A stretch of 64,000 nt of DNA from Haliotis asinina (Eukaryota; Mollusca; Gastropoda; Lepetellida; Haliotidae). The stretch lies in NCBI RefSeq assembly GCF_037392515.1, contig NC_090291.1, positions 12,642,001-12,706,000 of the forward strand. Reading direction: 5' to 3'. The notes under the pieces are model-generated. The model worked only from the letters and a program-made list of their open reading frames with translations, made no database searches and was not told where the DNA came from. The translations under genes were made by a program, and so were the position numbers. Within the stretch, counting starts at the first letter, position 1. Each line of letters begins with the position of its first letter. Of the stretch, positions 14,654-28,000 are shown in pieces.

Positions 14654-16004
14654 GATCGTAAACTGAAGGTCGAAGGTGACCCTGATGACAGTATGTAAGA
14701 CACGGAACATATTTATATAGAAGTGAAAAGCACATGCAAAATATAGACATAACAGTGACAGTACGATAGAAATCGGAACAGAATAAATGAACCCAGTGCT
14801 TTTATTTGTTTCCTAATGTTCTTGTTTACGATTTGTTTTGTTGAAAACAAACAGAAAAAATAAATGTGGGTAACGGCACTAAATCTTGGTAAGCCAGACG
14901 GACTTTTTGATCGATCGAATCACGGGCTAAACCTCCAGGATGCGTTTGTTCAAAACAACCTCAGCGCTAAGTCTACCTTAAATTTATATTAAGGTATGGA
15001 AGTTAAGGTCACCTTAGCGCTAAGATTGCTTTGTACAACGGCACATTGGGCCCCTTTTCACAAAACTCTCGTAAGCCTAGGATCCCGTACCTTTTCTTTT
15101 AGCATTACCGTGAATGTTCCATGTGTCATAGTATATAAATGAACCACCAAAGCAGAGTTAACTCAAATTACCTCACTCACCTTTCAGGGAGGATGTCCTT
15201 GGACGTCCGTTTCTCAGGGATTTTACACATACTGGACCAAGCCGAGCGGGTAGGAACAGACAATAGTTTTAGCCAGTTCTCTGTGCAGGGACCCGTAGGT
15301 TTGCCATAAATCTAACAGTGTTGTTTCAAATCTTATATAAACCCGATTACGTTTCTAGTTATTTTTGTTTGCTTTTTAAAGCCCCGCACAGCAAAACTTC
15401 AGCTATATGAGGCCGGTCTGTAAGTAATCGAGTCAACCAATAATCGATCCGACTATCCAGTGATTGATCCAACTGATGAGAATCATTCTAAGCAGTTGGG
15501 ATATATTAACATGTGACAGCCAGTCAGCGAATATGGCCACCCGATCCCATTAGTCGCTTCTTACATAGTTCATTATACCGACGAACATGTAATCTTTGCA
15601 TCGATTCTGGTGATCGTGTGGTCAGATTCTCTGACTTGATTGATCCATGGCCTTGGATCCCTATTGCGAAGACCAATACTCACAATGATGTTGATCACTG
15701 GATTGTCTCGCCCAGATTCGATTATTTACAGAGTGCCACCATAAAACTTGGGCATTGCTGATTTCAGCGTTAAAAGACAAACAAACAACAACAATAATCA
15801 TCACTTCTTGCGTTTTGCTGATCTGACGGAAATGTTGTTCGCAGCGGCTTTAAACCATCCTCACTCGCACTCTTTTCATGTTTTACCTTGAAGGCTTGGG
15901 TCCCAGTGAAATGTGTCCTCACCGAAAAGGCGCTGATCTACAGCCCTAAGGATGACAATGAAGGCGACACTTCCGGGGATGATGATTATGCTGATGAGTA
16001 CGAG
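14654..16004 (+). CDS. PLCG1: PLC-gamma exons: X-box linker and split-PH N half
   Basis: There are three short exons. Exon 14654-14690 reads [12 protein letters not shown] plus one base. It follows tttctatttcag and corresponds to the lysine-rich HKKL segment after the X box. Exon 15188-15249 completes an Arg codon and reads [20 protein letters not shown]. It matches the start of the split PH domain (family pattern GILYLxDPxxxEW). Exon 15894-16004 continues [18 protein letters not shown], then a very acidic run rich in Asp and Glu. The first two exons are shorter than the minimum usually scored, so they rest on phase continuity and family similarity. The split PH is completed by 24280-24431 on the other side of the SH2-SH2-SH3 block. 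Confidence 0.8.
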
Positions 16005-19000
16005 GTATGTTTTGTATGGTTCATAACTGAAGCGAGGAATGTTTGCTCCGGGTGTTTGGGGGTAGTCTAGTGGATAAAGCGTTGGCTAGTCACGAAGAAA
16101 GCACGGGTTTGGTTCCCCCACATGTGTACCATGTGTAACGTCATTCTCTTTGTCCCCGTCACGATATTGCGGGAATATTGCAAAAAGCTGCGTAAAACCA
16201 CACTCACTCACTGAGCGTGTTTGACTCGAAGCCCTTGTTTATTGTCGCTTCAGGACTTATGGTGCTGATTGCTTTTTCAGCCATTCCACTGTGTTTCTGA
16301 TTAGAGATGGTTGCAATTTGAAGGATGTTCAGTGTTCAACCACTCCCCTGAATTGCCTCCCAAATTTTGTCCAGGATATATTTGGAGTTCGTATATATCC
16401 ATCTGACGAATAACTGACCCTCTGATCCATATACCTATGGTCATGGGTTCGATTCCCAGGTCTACTGGCAGTGTTTTTAAGTCTGCCAACACGTGTCATT
16501 TCTCTTGGAACCCGTCTTCAGCAACCCATGCTTGTCGTAAGAAGCGACCAACAGGATCGGATGGAAGGACTCGCTGACTTGTTTGGTATGTGTCATCGTA
16601 TCCCAGTTGTTTAGATATACGCTTACTGAGTTATCTGGCCGAGACTCGTTTATTTACAGATCGTCGCCATATAGCTGGAAAACTGCTGAGTGCGGCGTTA
16701 AACAACAAGCAAAACAAAACCATTGCTCGTGGATTTGTAGACAGTCATAATGTAACTCCGTCGTGCTATAGACACCCAGATGTTCACTCACTCACTCACT
16801 CACTCACTCACTGATCTTCTCAGGACTACGACAGTGACGACGAAAATATTGAGATGGAACCATGGTACCACGGCAGGCTGTCGCGGGGACGGCGGGAAGC
16901 CGAGGAACTGCTTAAAGAACACAAATATCACGGTGATGGCACCTTCCTAGTCAGAGATAGCGACAAGGAACCAGGATACTCGGTATCATTTTGGTAAATA
17001 TGCGTCACTTGTTTCACGCAACCTTTTGCAAAGCATGTCGTGTTTTATAGTTTCATATAACAGTTTATAAATGAATGCTACAGTTATGTGTGAAATGTTA
17101 CAGTATACAAATAGATGCTAAAGTTAAGTGCGGCGTGCTACTGTGTGCAAGTTACTGTTAAAGTTAAGTGGGGCACGTTACAGTCTATTAGTGGATGCTA
17201 AGGTTAAGTGTGGGATGTTACATTATATACGTGAATGTTGCAGTTCCGTGCATAATATTACAGAAACATAAATCGAATTTAAAGTTGAGTGCGGCACGTT
17301 AGCGCTTATAAGTAAATGTTACGGTTAGGTGCCTCAGGTTACAGAATGTAACTGACTGCTGAAGTAAAGTAAGTCATGTTTGAGTGTATGATTGTAAAAG
17401 TCAGTATTTGTTTCATTTAGAGTGTATGACTGCGTAGGTCATTAATTCCTTTCACTTAGAGTGTATGGCTGCGTAAGTCAGTAACTGTTTTCATTTAGAG
17501 TGTATGGCTGCGTAAATCAGTATTTGTTTTCATGGTTGAGCGTATGACTGCGTAAGACTGTACTTGCTTGCGTACTTCAGTATATGACTGCGTAGGTCAG
17601 CATTTGTTCTCATGGTTGAATGTGTGAGTGTGTAAGTCAGTATTGGTTTTAATGGCTGAGTATATGACTGTGTAAGTCAGTGTTTGTTTTGATGATTGAA
17701 TGCATGACTGCGTAAGTATTTGTTTTAATGGATGAACGTATGACTGTGTAAGTCAGTATCTGTTTGCGTGTTTGAGTGTTGGACTGTATTTCAGGCTCCA
17801 AGGCAAACCGAACCACTGTCGGATCCAGTCACGCGTTGACGAGGAAGGGACAAAGATGTACTACTTCAACGACAGCACGTGCAAGCCCACGGTGAAGGAA
17901 CTACTTGATTACTACAAGGAAAACCCATTATATCTCGCCACCCACAAGTCAGTCCTACTCAGGGAGTCCGTCTACCACCCACCCGACTACATCATACAAC
18001 CGTGAGTCGATATTGTACGGGTATACTGAGGGGAAAAAGAAAGTATGCATTTTATATTTGGTTGAAGCAAAATCGAAAAACTCATCGACACGCACAATGT
18101 TGAAAGCAGTGCCAACAGTTTGTGTACAGTATCATGAACTCAAAGAGCTTATATTTGGTTTATCAAATATAAGTAGGTATATCAGTCGCGGAATGTGTCG
18201 ATTGGAATGTTTTTGTTTGTATGCGCGTTTCTATTGCAATTTACTACAATTTATTGCCGCATTATTAACAAGGCGCCCGATAATGTGTTATTTTACGAAA
18301 GGCCTCAAAGCACCGGGCTTACTTTCAGTTACCGAGGAGTCCGTAATCGTTAATAATTGCAAGGCAGTTCCTTACATGGACTCAGAAATGCAACTGATGC
18401 ACTAGAGATGAATAAAGGTTATATGGCTCGTTAGATAGAACGCAGATCTAAAACAATGCATTATGTATTTTCCTCAGTAATACTGTCAGCCGACAGGGAA
18501 GCTGCCATATAATTTATCCCCTAGGTATTTAAATTACAATGTTAATGCTAAATAAACAAGTTCTAATATATTAATGCAACGTTGCTTTAATCGACTCTTG
18601 TGCCCTATAAGGTCGGAACACTGTTTCAAGCTAACCTCATAGAGTTATGTCCCTTGGAGCACTCTTTACAACCTACGCACAACTATATCATTGAAACCAG
18701 TTCGTCAAACAATGATGCACACGGCTTGCGACAGCGTATGATGTATGGAGCAGCTGTTTACAATCCATATATGGCCATATAATTTTTAAGCTGTTCGCCT
18801 CGAAGTTTCAATTACCGATTTCAGGCAAGTCGTAAAGGACAATAAGTATTTTGTTTGCTCCAGTAGGTAACTAAGGGGGTTACGTATGTCCCAATGTATG
18901 TGATATGAACCAAATATTCTAGAAAATATGAGACATTGTGCTTTTAAGGATGACAACTGCACGTACCCGAAGAGGAAGTCAGTATGAAATGCTCATTCAA

Positions 19001-22000
19001 AAGAAATTCTGACGACAGTTTACCTAATATAACAGCCATTGGTCAATCACTGTCAAATCATCGTCAATCCTGGTCAGTCATTGTCAGTCCTTGTCAATCC
19101 TGGTCAATCGTCAATCCTGGTTAATCATTGTCAATCCTGGTCAATCATTGTCGATCCTGGTCAAATCCTTGTTTTTCAGATGGTACTTCAGTAGTGTAAA
19201 CAGGCGGGCTGCTGAAGAAATGCTCAGACGAAATCCGGAGGATGGCCGCTTTCTTGTGCGACCAGGATCAGCCAGGGATACTTTCGCTCTTTCCTTCAGG
19301 TACAGTGTCGTTTCTGTCTTAATGCGATGAAGATAACATGCAGCTGTGCACATTGCAGTCCATCCACGCTTTCTTCTACTATATATTTAAGTGTTACAGA
19401 CTTCCTGTGATTTTTAACACGTTCATTACCACCACGAGCACTAATGTCTTCGCGAATTTGCCACAACGTGTTATCTCATAGCCACATCTAGGGTATATAT
19501 TTTGAAACAAGTTTCACGTGCTGGCAAAATAGACATGAAGCAGTATTCTCCTAACGGCAACAAAGACCGACAGGAGACGTTCGTTTCTTGTGCCCGTTTT
19601 GACATGTGAAACTTTTAAAAAATACTTACGATGTAGCTACGAGGTAACTCGTGAGAGGCAGTCAGAGTGTTAAGAAAGTGGCAGAAATTTGAAATGAGGC
19701 TATCGCCTTCCCCGAGCTACGTCATGACTCACCAAGATTTTCCGTGATTTCTGAGTTCAAGAAAGTTGCAGAAATTTGATATGTTCACTGCGGTGAAAAT
19801 ATCACTTTCTCGGATCTACTTCACGGCTGTGAACAAAACCATTGCCCGTTGTCTGTGTTCAACCCTTACCGAAATGAACTCACTCTAATCTGCTGATCGC
19901 CAAGTCAGTGCACCCGAAAACCGAATCATGTCTAAACAAAGTCGTGAACTCTTCTCAATTTACAGTTAGAAGAATTTCGATTTCGATAACTGACTTTCCT
20001 TGGTTTAAAATGTTTAGATTAAACTAAACAAAAATGGAAGCAAATAATAATAGATAGAATATTTCATATATCCTGTGAAATATGATATGTCTGCCATCTG
20101 ATGACACGAAGTGAGTGTACGCCAAGCAAACGAATTTTATCAGACTTGTCTTGTTGGCACCCCAAACAGAAATCTTTGAAGAGGCATCAACTCACTCACT
20201 CACTCACACTACAAAACTTGAGTGGCATCTTCTGAAATTCAAAATGGTATTACTGCTGTGCATAACTATTGAATGTATCGCATCATTATGTCAAATCTAT
20301 TTTTCAGATATCACGGCAAAATTCGTCATTTTCGCATCAGTAGGCAGGGTGGGCCATTTGTTCTGGGACTGTACAGGTTCTCCAGCCTTGTGAAACTGGT
20401 AGACTTCTTCAAGAAGACTCCATTATACCGAAGCATGAAACTAGGGAAGTCGGCAATACGGGCAACTATTGATGAACAGGTTAATGTGGGTAATTTCAGA
20501 CGGTTCATTGGTGAAAATAGTTGTGCAGACCATGATGTCGGCAGGTACTCTGTGCTACACAGATTGCATGGTCAACAGGTGAATGTGAAAACATAGTTGT
20601 GCAGCCCATATTATCTGCAGGTTAATACGTTACAGTGGACTTCATTGTCAACAAGTAAATATAGATCCGTTGACCATACTGTGGGCAGATAAACGTAGAA
20701 ACATATACTACACGTCAACGTGTAACTGTAATTCTTTAGACCATATTGTCGGCAGATAAACGTAGTAACATATACTACATGTCAACGTGTAACTGTAATT
20801 CTTTAGACCATATTGTCGGCAGATAAACGTAGTAACATATACTACATGTCAACGTGTAACTGTAATTCTTTAGACCATATTGTCGGCAGATAAACTGAGT
20901 TACATATACCACATGTCAACGTGTAACTGTAATTCTTTAGACCATATTGTCGGCAGATAAATGTAGTAACATATACTACATGTCAACGTGTAACTGTAAT
21001 TCTTTAGACCATATTGTCGGCAGATAAACTGAGTTACATATACTACATGTCAACGTGTAACTGTAATTCTTTAGACCATATTGTCGGCAGATAAACGTAG
21101 TAACATATACTACATGTCAACGTGTAACTGTAATTCTTTAGACCATATTGTCGGCAGATAAACGTAGTAACATATACTACATGTCAACGTGTAACTGTAA
21201 TTCTTTAGACCATATTGTCGGCAGATAAAAGTAGTTACATATACTACATGTCAACGTCTAACTGTAATTCTTTAGACCATATTGTCGGCAGATAAACGTA
21301 GAAACATGTACTACATGTCAACGTGTAACTGTAATTCTTTAGACCATATTGTCGGCAGATAAAAGTAGTTACATATACTACATGTCAACGTCTAACTGTA
21401 ATTCTTTAGACCATATTGTCGGCAGATAAACGTAGTAACATATACTACATGTCAACGTGTAACTGTAATTCTTCAGACCATATTGTCGGCAGATAAACGT
21501 AGTAACATATACTACATGTCAACGTGTAACTGTAATTCTTTAGACCATATTGTCGGCAGATAAACGTAGTAACATATACTACATGTCAACGTGTAACTGT
21601 AATTCTTTAGACCATATTGTCGGCAGATAAACGTAGTAACATATACTACATGTCAACGTGTAACTGTAATTCTTTAGACCATATTGTCGGCAGGTAAACT
21701 GTGTTACATATACCACATGTCAACGTCTAACTGTAATTCTTTAGACCATATTGTCGGCAGGTAAACTGTGTTACATATACCACATGTCAACGTCTAACTG
21801 TAATTCTTTAGACCATATTGTCGGCAGGTAAACTGTGTTACATATACCACATGTCAACGTCTAACTGACGTTCTTTAGACCATATTTTCGACAGGTAAAC
21901 TGTGCTACATTTACCACATATCAACGTCTAACTGACGTTCTTTAGACTATATTGTCGGCAGGTAAACTGTGCTACATATACCACATGTCAACGTCTAACT

Positions 22001-25000
22001 GCAAACAGATCAACTGAGTTACAATGTCAACAGGTAAATACATATCTGTAGACCATATTGTCGACAGATAAACAGTGTTACATAGACCACATTGTCAAGA
22101 GGTAAATATAAATTAGTTAGAGCCATATTGTCGGCGAGTACATATGGTCGCCTCTCTGGACCTCCACAGGTTGCTGTGCTCCTGTTTTCGTATCCAGACC
22201 CACCACAGGACACGCGTGTTCAGAATATCATCCACCGCTTTAATAGACACCAGAACATTTACAGGTCGATGTGATATAGCTGGACAAACACTGACTGTAT
22301 GTTTTTCAGGCTGACGACTGTGACATCTATGGCTGCAGCATATACAGCGACCCCAACAGCCCCGAAGGTCTCAGCATGGTAAGCTTTGGTAAAAAAAGCA
22401 AGGAAACAACTCTTCAAGGCAGTGGTAATGTGTTTGTTCTCTGATGTCCTCCCACAGTGGTATTCAAAGCTGGTGGAAAAACACTAGAAAATATTAAAGG
22501 AACACTTGAATTTTCACGTGTTCCATTATTTGTTTCTATTAACACGTTAATGTTCATTTCTGTTATTTACAAAATAAATAACAATAATAATAATAAAAAT
22601 AAACGACATGCTTTAGGCGTGAGGACTGGCTAGCTCGCCTAATTTTTCTCCCGAGAATAATTACATTACTCAATGTTTTTCTAGTAGCACTATAAGGCGG
22701 ATGTCTGGGTTACTACGTTTTCCAGGTGAAGGTCAGGGCCCTGTACGACTTCCGGGGTGACCTGCCTGACCAGATGACCTTCCGGAGGGGAGCAATTATT
22801 AAGAATGTAAAAGAAGAGGACTGTCCATGGTGAGTCTATGTCAACTGGTTCTTCTCCTCCCTCATAGCTGCTTGTATGAGTTTATGTGTGAACGTGCCTG
22901 TGTGTGTGCGTGCGTGCATGCGTGCGTGCGTGTGTGTTTACCGCTGCTTGTACCGTTCCGGACTTATGCATTTATGTAGTGCTAGCCTATTCAGTTACTA
23001 TAGTGAAGATGTCCACGTTTAAACAACTCACACATATTATACTGACTCCAACCCAGCCGGACCTTGTTCGTTCCTCTACAGCACCGGGATGCTAGGCTCG
23101 GTAACAACAAGTACAGTGGAAGCTGTCTAAATCAGCACTCAATGGGACTGATAAATAATCCAGTTTAGGTGTTTAATGTGTCAGGAGTGAGTGAGCGAGT
23201 TTTAATTAAAACGCCGCCTTTAGCAACATTCCAGCGGGGTACAGCAGAAATGGGCTTCACACATTGTACCCATGTGGAAAATCGAACCCGGATCTTCGGC
23301 TTGACGCGCGAACGGTTTAACCACTAGACTGTCCCGCCGTCCGTTTAATGTTACAAGATTTGGAGTTGTATCTTAAAGTAGTGTCAGAATTAACCATCAT
23401 GGGAGTGTGTTATGTGAGAACGTGATTCCCTCCGTTAGGTGGAAAGGGGACCTGGACAACATGCGACAACTTCTGTTCCCCGCCAACTACGTGGAGGTTA
23501 TCCCGGAGAAGGAGGACGAGAAAACAGATCTCGAGAAGGAAAGCGGCATCATTGATCTCGCAGGCGGCATCGTTGGTGAGTACAACCACTGCAGGTAACT
23601 TGGGCGTAGTTTTATGCCGTTTGCAACAATGTTTCTTATCGATCACTTTTTGACATCCGCGCGTTAAATACGTGTTTCATTCTGCTTCACACGCGGACAC
23701 CCGATGTATGTATTTCAAATACACATTCGAAACTCACAGGATCGAGTTCCAGGTGACTAAAAGTAAGGTCTTCGACACATCCAGATTGATCTTGTCTATT
23801 CATCAAGGGACAAAAAAGGAAAACGTATAAATGCATAATGCATGATGCATAATATATATTGAAGACTGACTTTAGTGTTACGCCGCACTCAGAAATACTT
23901 CATCCATATGGCAGCGATCTGTAAATAATCGAGTTTGGAACGAACAATCCAGTGATCAACAGCATGAGTATCGATCTGCGCAACTGGGAACTGATGACAT
24001 GTGTCAGCGAGTCTGACCTCCCAATCTCGTTAGTCGCCTCTTACAATAAGCAGATTTGCCTTTTGTGGCAAGCATGGGTTGGTGAAGACATATTTTACCA
24101 AGGATCTTCACGGGTCGCAGATGACATTGAACGCCTGGTGTCAGAAGGTATAACTGATGTCTTTGATGTCAGGTATTTGACGTCCGGAGTCAGTTTTGTG
24201 TCTTCTCGAAACAATTCACAATCACCGAGAGCACCGGATACATATTTTTATTCATGATAAAATATGTGTGCCATTCCAGAAATATCCCCAGAGGTTGAAG
24301 GCAAAAAGAATGTTCTCAACATATTCAGCAACAAGACAGCTAAGCCTTTTGTCATCGGTTTCGACCACCATCGAGAAATGGCTGACTGGGGTGACACCAT
24401 CAGAAACATTGTTACTGCACTAGAAAACAAGGTACGTACATCATCATCATCTTCATCATCATCATCATCACCATCATCATCATCATCTTCTTCTTCATTT
24501 TGTCCTTTATCATCTCCATCTACATCTTCCCCATCTTTGTCTAGTTCATCATTGTCTCATCTATCTTTATCTCCTTCATCTTCATCGTAATGTCGATGAT
24601 TATAAGGGGCGTATCTAGCATTATGGGAAAACCCCGGGCTTACACATGATTGTTGCCTAAAAATTGGGCAAGCACTCAAAACTACAGTGGAAGCTGTCAA
24701 AACCGGCATCTGTCTAATCCAGCAAGTTGTCACTACCGGCATAAAATCCAAGTCCCTTTGGGAGCTTGTACATTTACCATCTGGCACTTCGTCCAAAACG
24801 GAATATTTCTTCAGTCCCAATGCGTCCCGGATTAGACAGCGTCCGCTGTATATATATATAGCTTTGCAGCCTATCGACAGGCTATGAAACTGCCAAACAT
24901 TTTAGCTAGTGCCCAGGGCTGGTTAATAGATGTAACGCTTGCCAGACCTGACCAAAACATACCTGCACACAAACATTCCAGTTTAAAGAGTATATTTAAA

Positions 25001-28000
25001 TCAAAACTGATGAGTATGTTCACATACATGTCTAATGGCAAATTTTAACCCGACCGTCGGGCAGGTGAATGTGAGAATCTGGCAGTCCCTATTGAAAACA
25101 ACCCATTGACAGGCTGGTTTTACGAATCGAGGCTTACTCAAAACTTTGGTTTGCCACGCGCCTGATTATATGTGAGAAATTGAAAGAAGACAAAAAGTTA
25201 CCTTGGTACAGTTTACAGCAGTATATGTAATTCGAGACGATTGTCTCAAAGTGTTTCCATATGTTGCTTTCAAAGGCATTGGTCCGTCCCACTCTCTTTA
25301 CCCAAAGTTCCATGCATATATCTAAACTCTTTTAGACGAGACTACACATATGATTGGACATCTTCAATAGAGGGGAGTTGGAGTCGCCTAGTGGTCAAGC
25401 GTTCGCCCGTGACGCCTATCGCACGGTTTCTACTTCCCACATGAGTACAACGCATTTGTGGTATCCGTTGCGTGATATTGCTATACTATTGCAAAAAGCG
25501 GCGTCAAATGCATTTACTCACTCTTCAAATGAAAGTAGGTCAAGTGAGAAAGTATCATACAACGAGTAGCCCAACACTATTTCGACTTGCATGGCGATCC
25601 GTTGTTGACGATTCCACGTGCTGTCATCGAAGCCCTGTGGAGAGCAAGCGCTTTGTTGTATAAGTGCGCATTTTGTCACAAACCTGACTCTCGCAGTTGT
25701 AGCGAAATCTATATGACAATGTAAAGCAGTAGGTCACGTGATATGCAAATCTGCCTTCCCCAGTGATGTTATATTAAGTCATTAATTGAAGGCATCACAC
25801 ACACCTCACTTCCGGTTCCGTCACAATGATTGACGCAGGAAGAAAATAGACTCGAATGGTATGAATCTCTTCTGATGGGAATATTACTAAAACTTTAAAC
25901 CATCCTCACTCAGTCACTGTTGCTGTCTTGTCCACATAAATAACAAACTCCTATTTTGAAGCTGGCACATTGAAATATGTGGCATAAAATTCATTTCACT
26001 CACTCTGTTCCGATGCATCATTTTTCATCAGGATCGAAAGAGATCAGCACAAGAAGGTATTGACAATAGAGCGGCAGAGTTGTCGGACCTAGTCGTCTAT
26101 TGCCAAGCTGTCCCATTCGACACAAAGAGTATGTTTTCCGTTATTATTATATTTACATAATTTATCGTTATTATGCAGTCAAACTATTCCACGGTTGAAG
26201 AATGTGAAAATGTCGATTGAAAGAAAAAATATTTATAACTATACTGAGCAGCAAAGAAACGCAAGTCTGGATTTTGTCAAGTTTTTAAATAGGAGACATA
26301 AACATGAACACTTAGTTTCATGAGATTTCATGTTTTTGCCGTTCAGTATATTTGGGTTTTAATATTTTAAAATTGCTTCAGTTTAGCCTTGGTACGTACC
26401 GTTTTGAATATATTATGATTGTTTTCCATCAGCTTATGGGTTGCTGGATATCTGAAAGTGTTTCAGAACGGAAACTACTCATGGGATATTCCCTCAAACA
26501 GGCTTTCCTATTTTTTTTAAAACATGACTTCATTTTCCGGTACTCGGGAATTCTGGGTACGTGTGCTTGTCCCGGGTCGCTGACTGACCGTAACCCCTTT
26601 CGGTGGTCGTAATGCCAACCCTAGATTATCCGTCCCAGACTCAAATTTAACGGTAGTTCCGTTATTTAGCTGGCCGACGTTGAACGTTGACGCAGGAGTG
26701 CGACGTTGAACAATGAACTGTTAAATGGAATCTAGATTTAGATTACAAACATTCCCTCTGTGTATTTTTGCAGATATTCCTGGCAGACATTCGGAAATGT
26801 CGTCTCTGTCCGAAGGGAAGGTCGCAGCTTTTCTCGGCGCTGAAAAAATAACAACAATAACGAAGTATCCTTTTTGCAAAGTCGCTGAGAGACAAAACCA
26901 ATGTGCTAAGGGAATTATGGGTTTTCTGACCCTCCGCAAATACCTTGTATCACCAGGGGAACTGGTATTTGAGGTGTGAATCATTCATACTTCGAGAGAG
27001 GAAACGAGGACACCTCCTTGAGGGCAATATATTGTTTAAACAGGACGGAAAGGTACGGAAAGGAACAAAGCAGAGGAGACCAGGACGGAATAGATCTTCT
27101 ATTGCTCAGGTCGGGAAACTCAGCATAAGAGGTACAAATACACAGCGAAGTGTACAAAGGACTGACCAACAACGTTTAGTTTTACACTGCTTTTAGTAAT
27201 ATTCTGGCAATATCAAACCTTGGTCTTCAGCATGAGGCCATAAACATTAGACTACCTCACCGCCCCAAGTGTACACAGGAAGGCGGGATGGTTTACATGG
27301 AAGATTATAAATTTTCATGATGGTATTACAAAATATATTGTTTCTTTAGTGTTTCAGTTAAATAACGCTTCAGTGCTTCACGCCTTTAACTACGTCGCGT
27401 CTGGTCACAAACAACGCCGCTTCAAGTCATAAGCAACGTCGCTTCAAGTCATAAACAACGTCGCGTCACGTCACAAACAACGTCGCTTCATGACATAAAC
27501 AACGTCGCGTTACGTCACAAACAACGTCGCGTCATGTCACGTCACAAACAACGTCGCGTCACGTCATAAACAACGAATAAGTCATGTGTTATGCTAGTTC
27601 CCGGCTCTAGCCGTACCTTGCGCACATTGCGATATGCGAGACGGAGCCTGGCTTACGTCATGTGTTGTTACGTCATACGGCTTCACTTGACAAGTCGGCA
27701 TAAGAATCACTAAAATGCACACCTGCAACTGGCCTTACTGTTACTTTACAGTAGTAGTTATTAGACAAATTCTGTTTGCTGCAATTTCCTTAACAGAACA
27801 AGCTACAACTGCTACCAGCTCAGTAGGATCTTCCCGAAATTCACACGCGTGGCATCGGATAACTACGACCCAGTCCCGTCCTGGACTGCTGGTTGCCAGA
27901 TGGTTGCCCTGAACTACCAGACGCCGGACAAACCCATGCAGCTCAACCAGGGCTGGTTCCGACAAAATGGAAAGTAAGACCATCATAACTTCAAACACGA

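Noticed and set aside
14319..14750. 143-residue open frame on the minus strand
   Set aside because: It overlaps PLC-gamma exon 14654-14690 in antisense, has low complexity and no recognisable domain.
16440..16480. Possible true tRNA gene at the gggttcgattcccag B box
   Set aside because: No complete cloverleaf or A box at the proper distance could be folded; it looks like part of a SINE.
24196..24590. Poly-Ser protein on the + strand
   Set aside because: It reads PLC-gamma exon 24280-24431 through its donor into an intronic (TCA)n tract.
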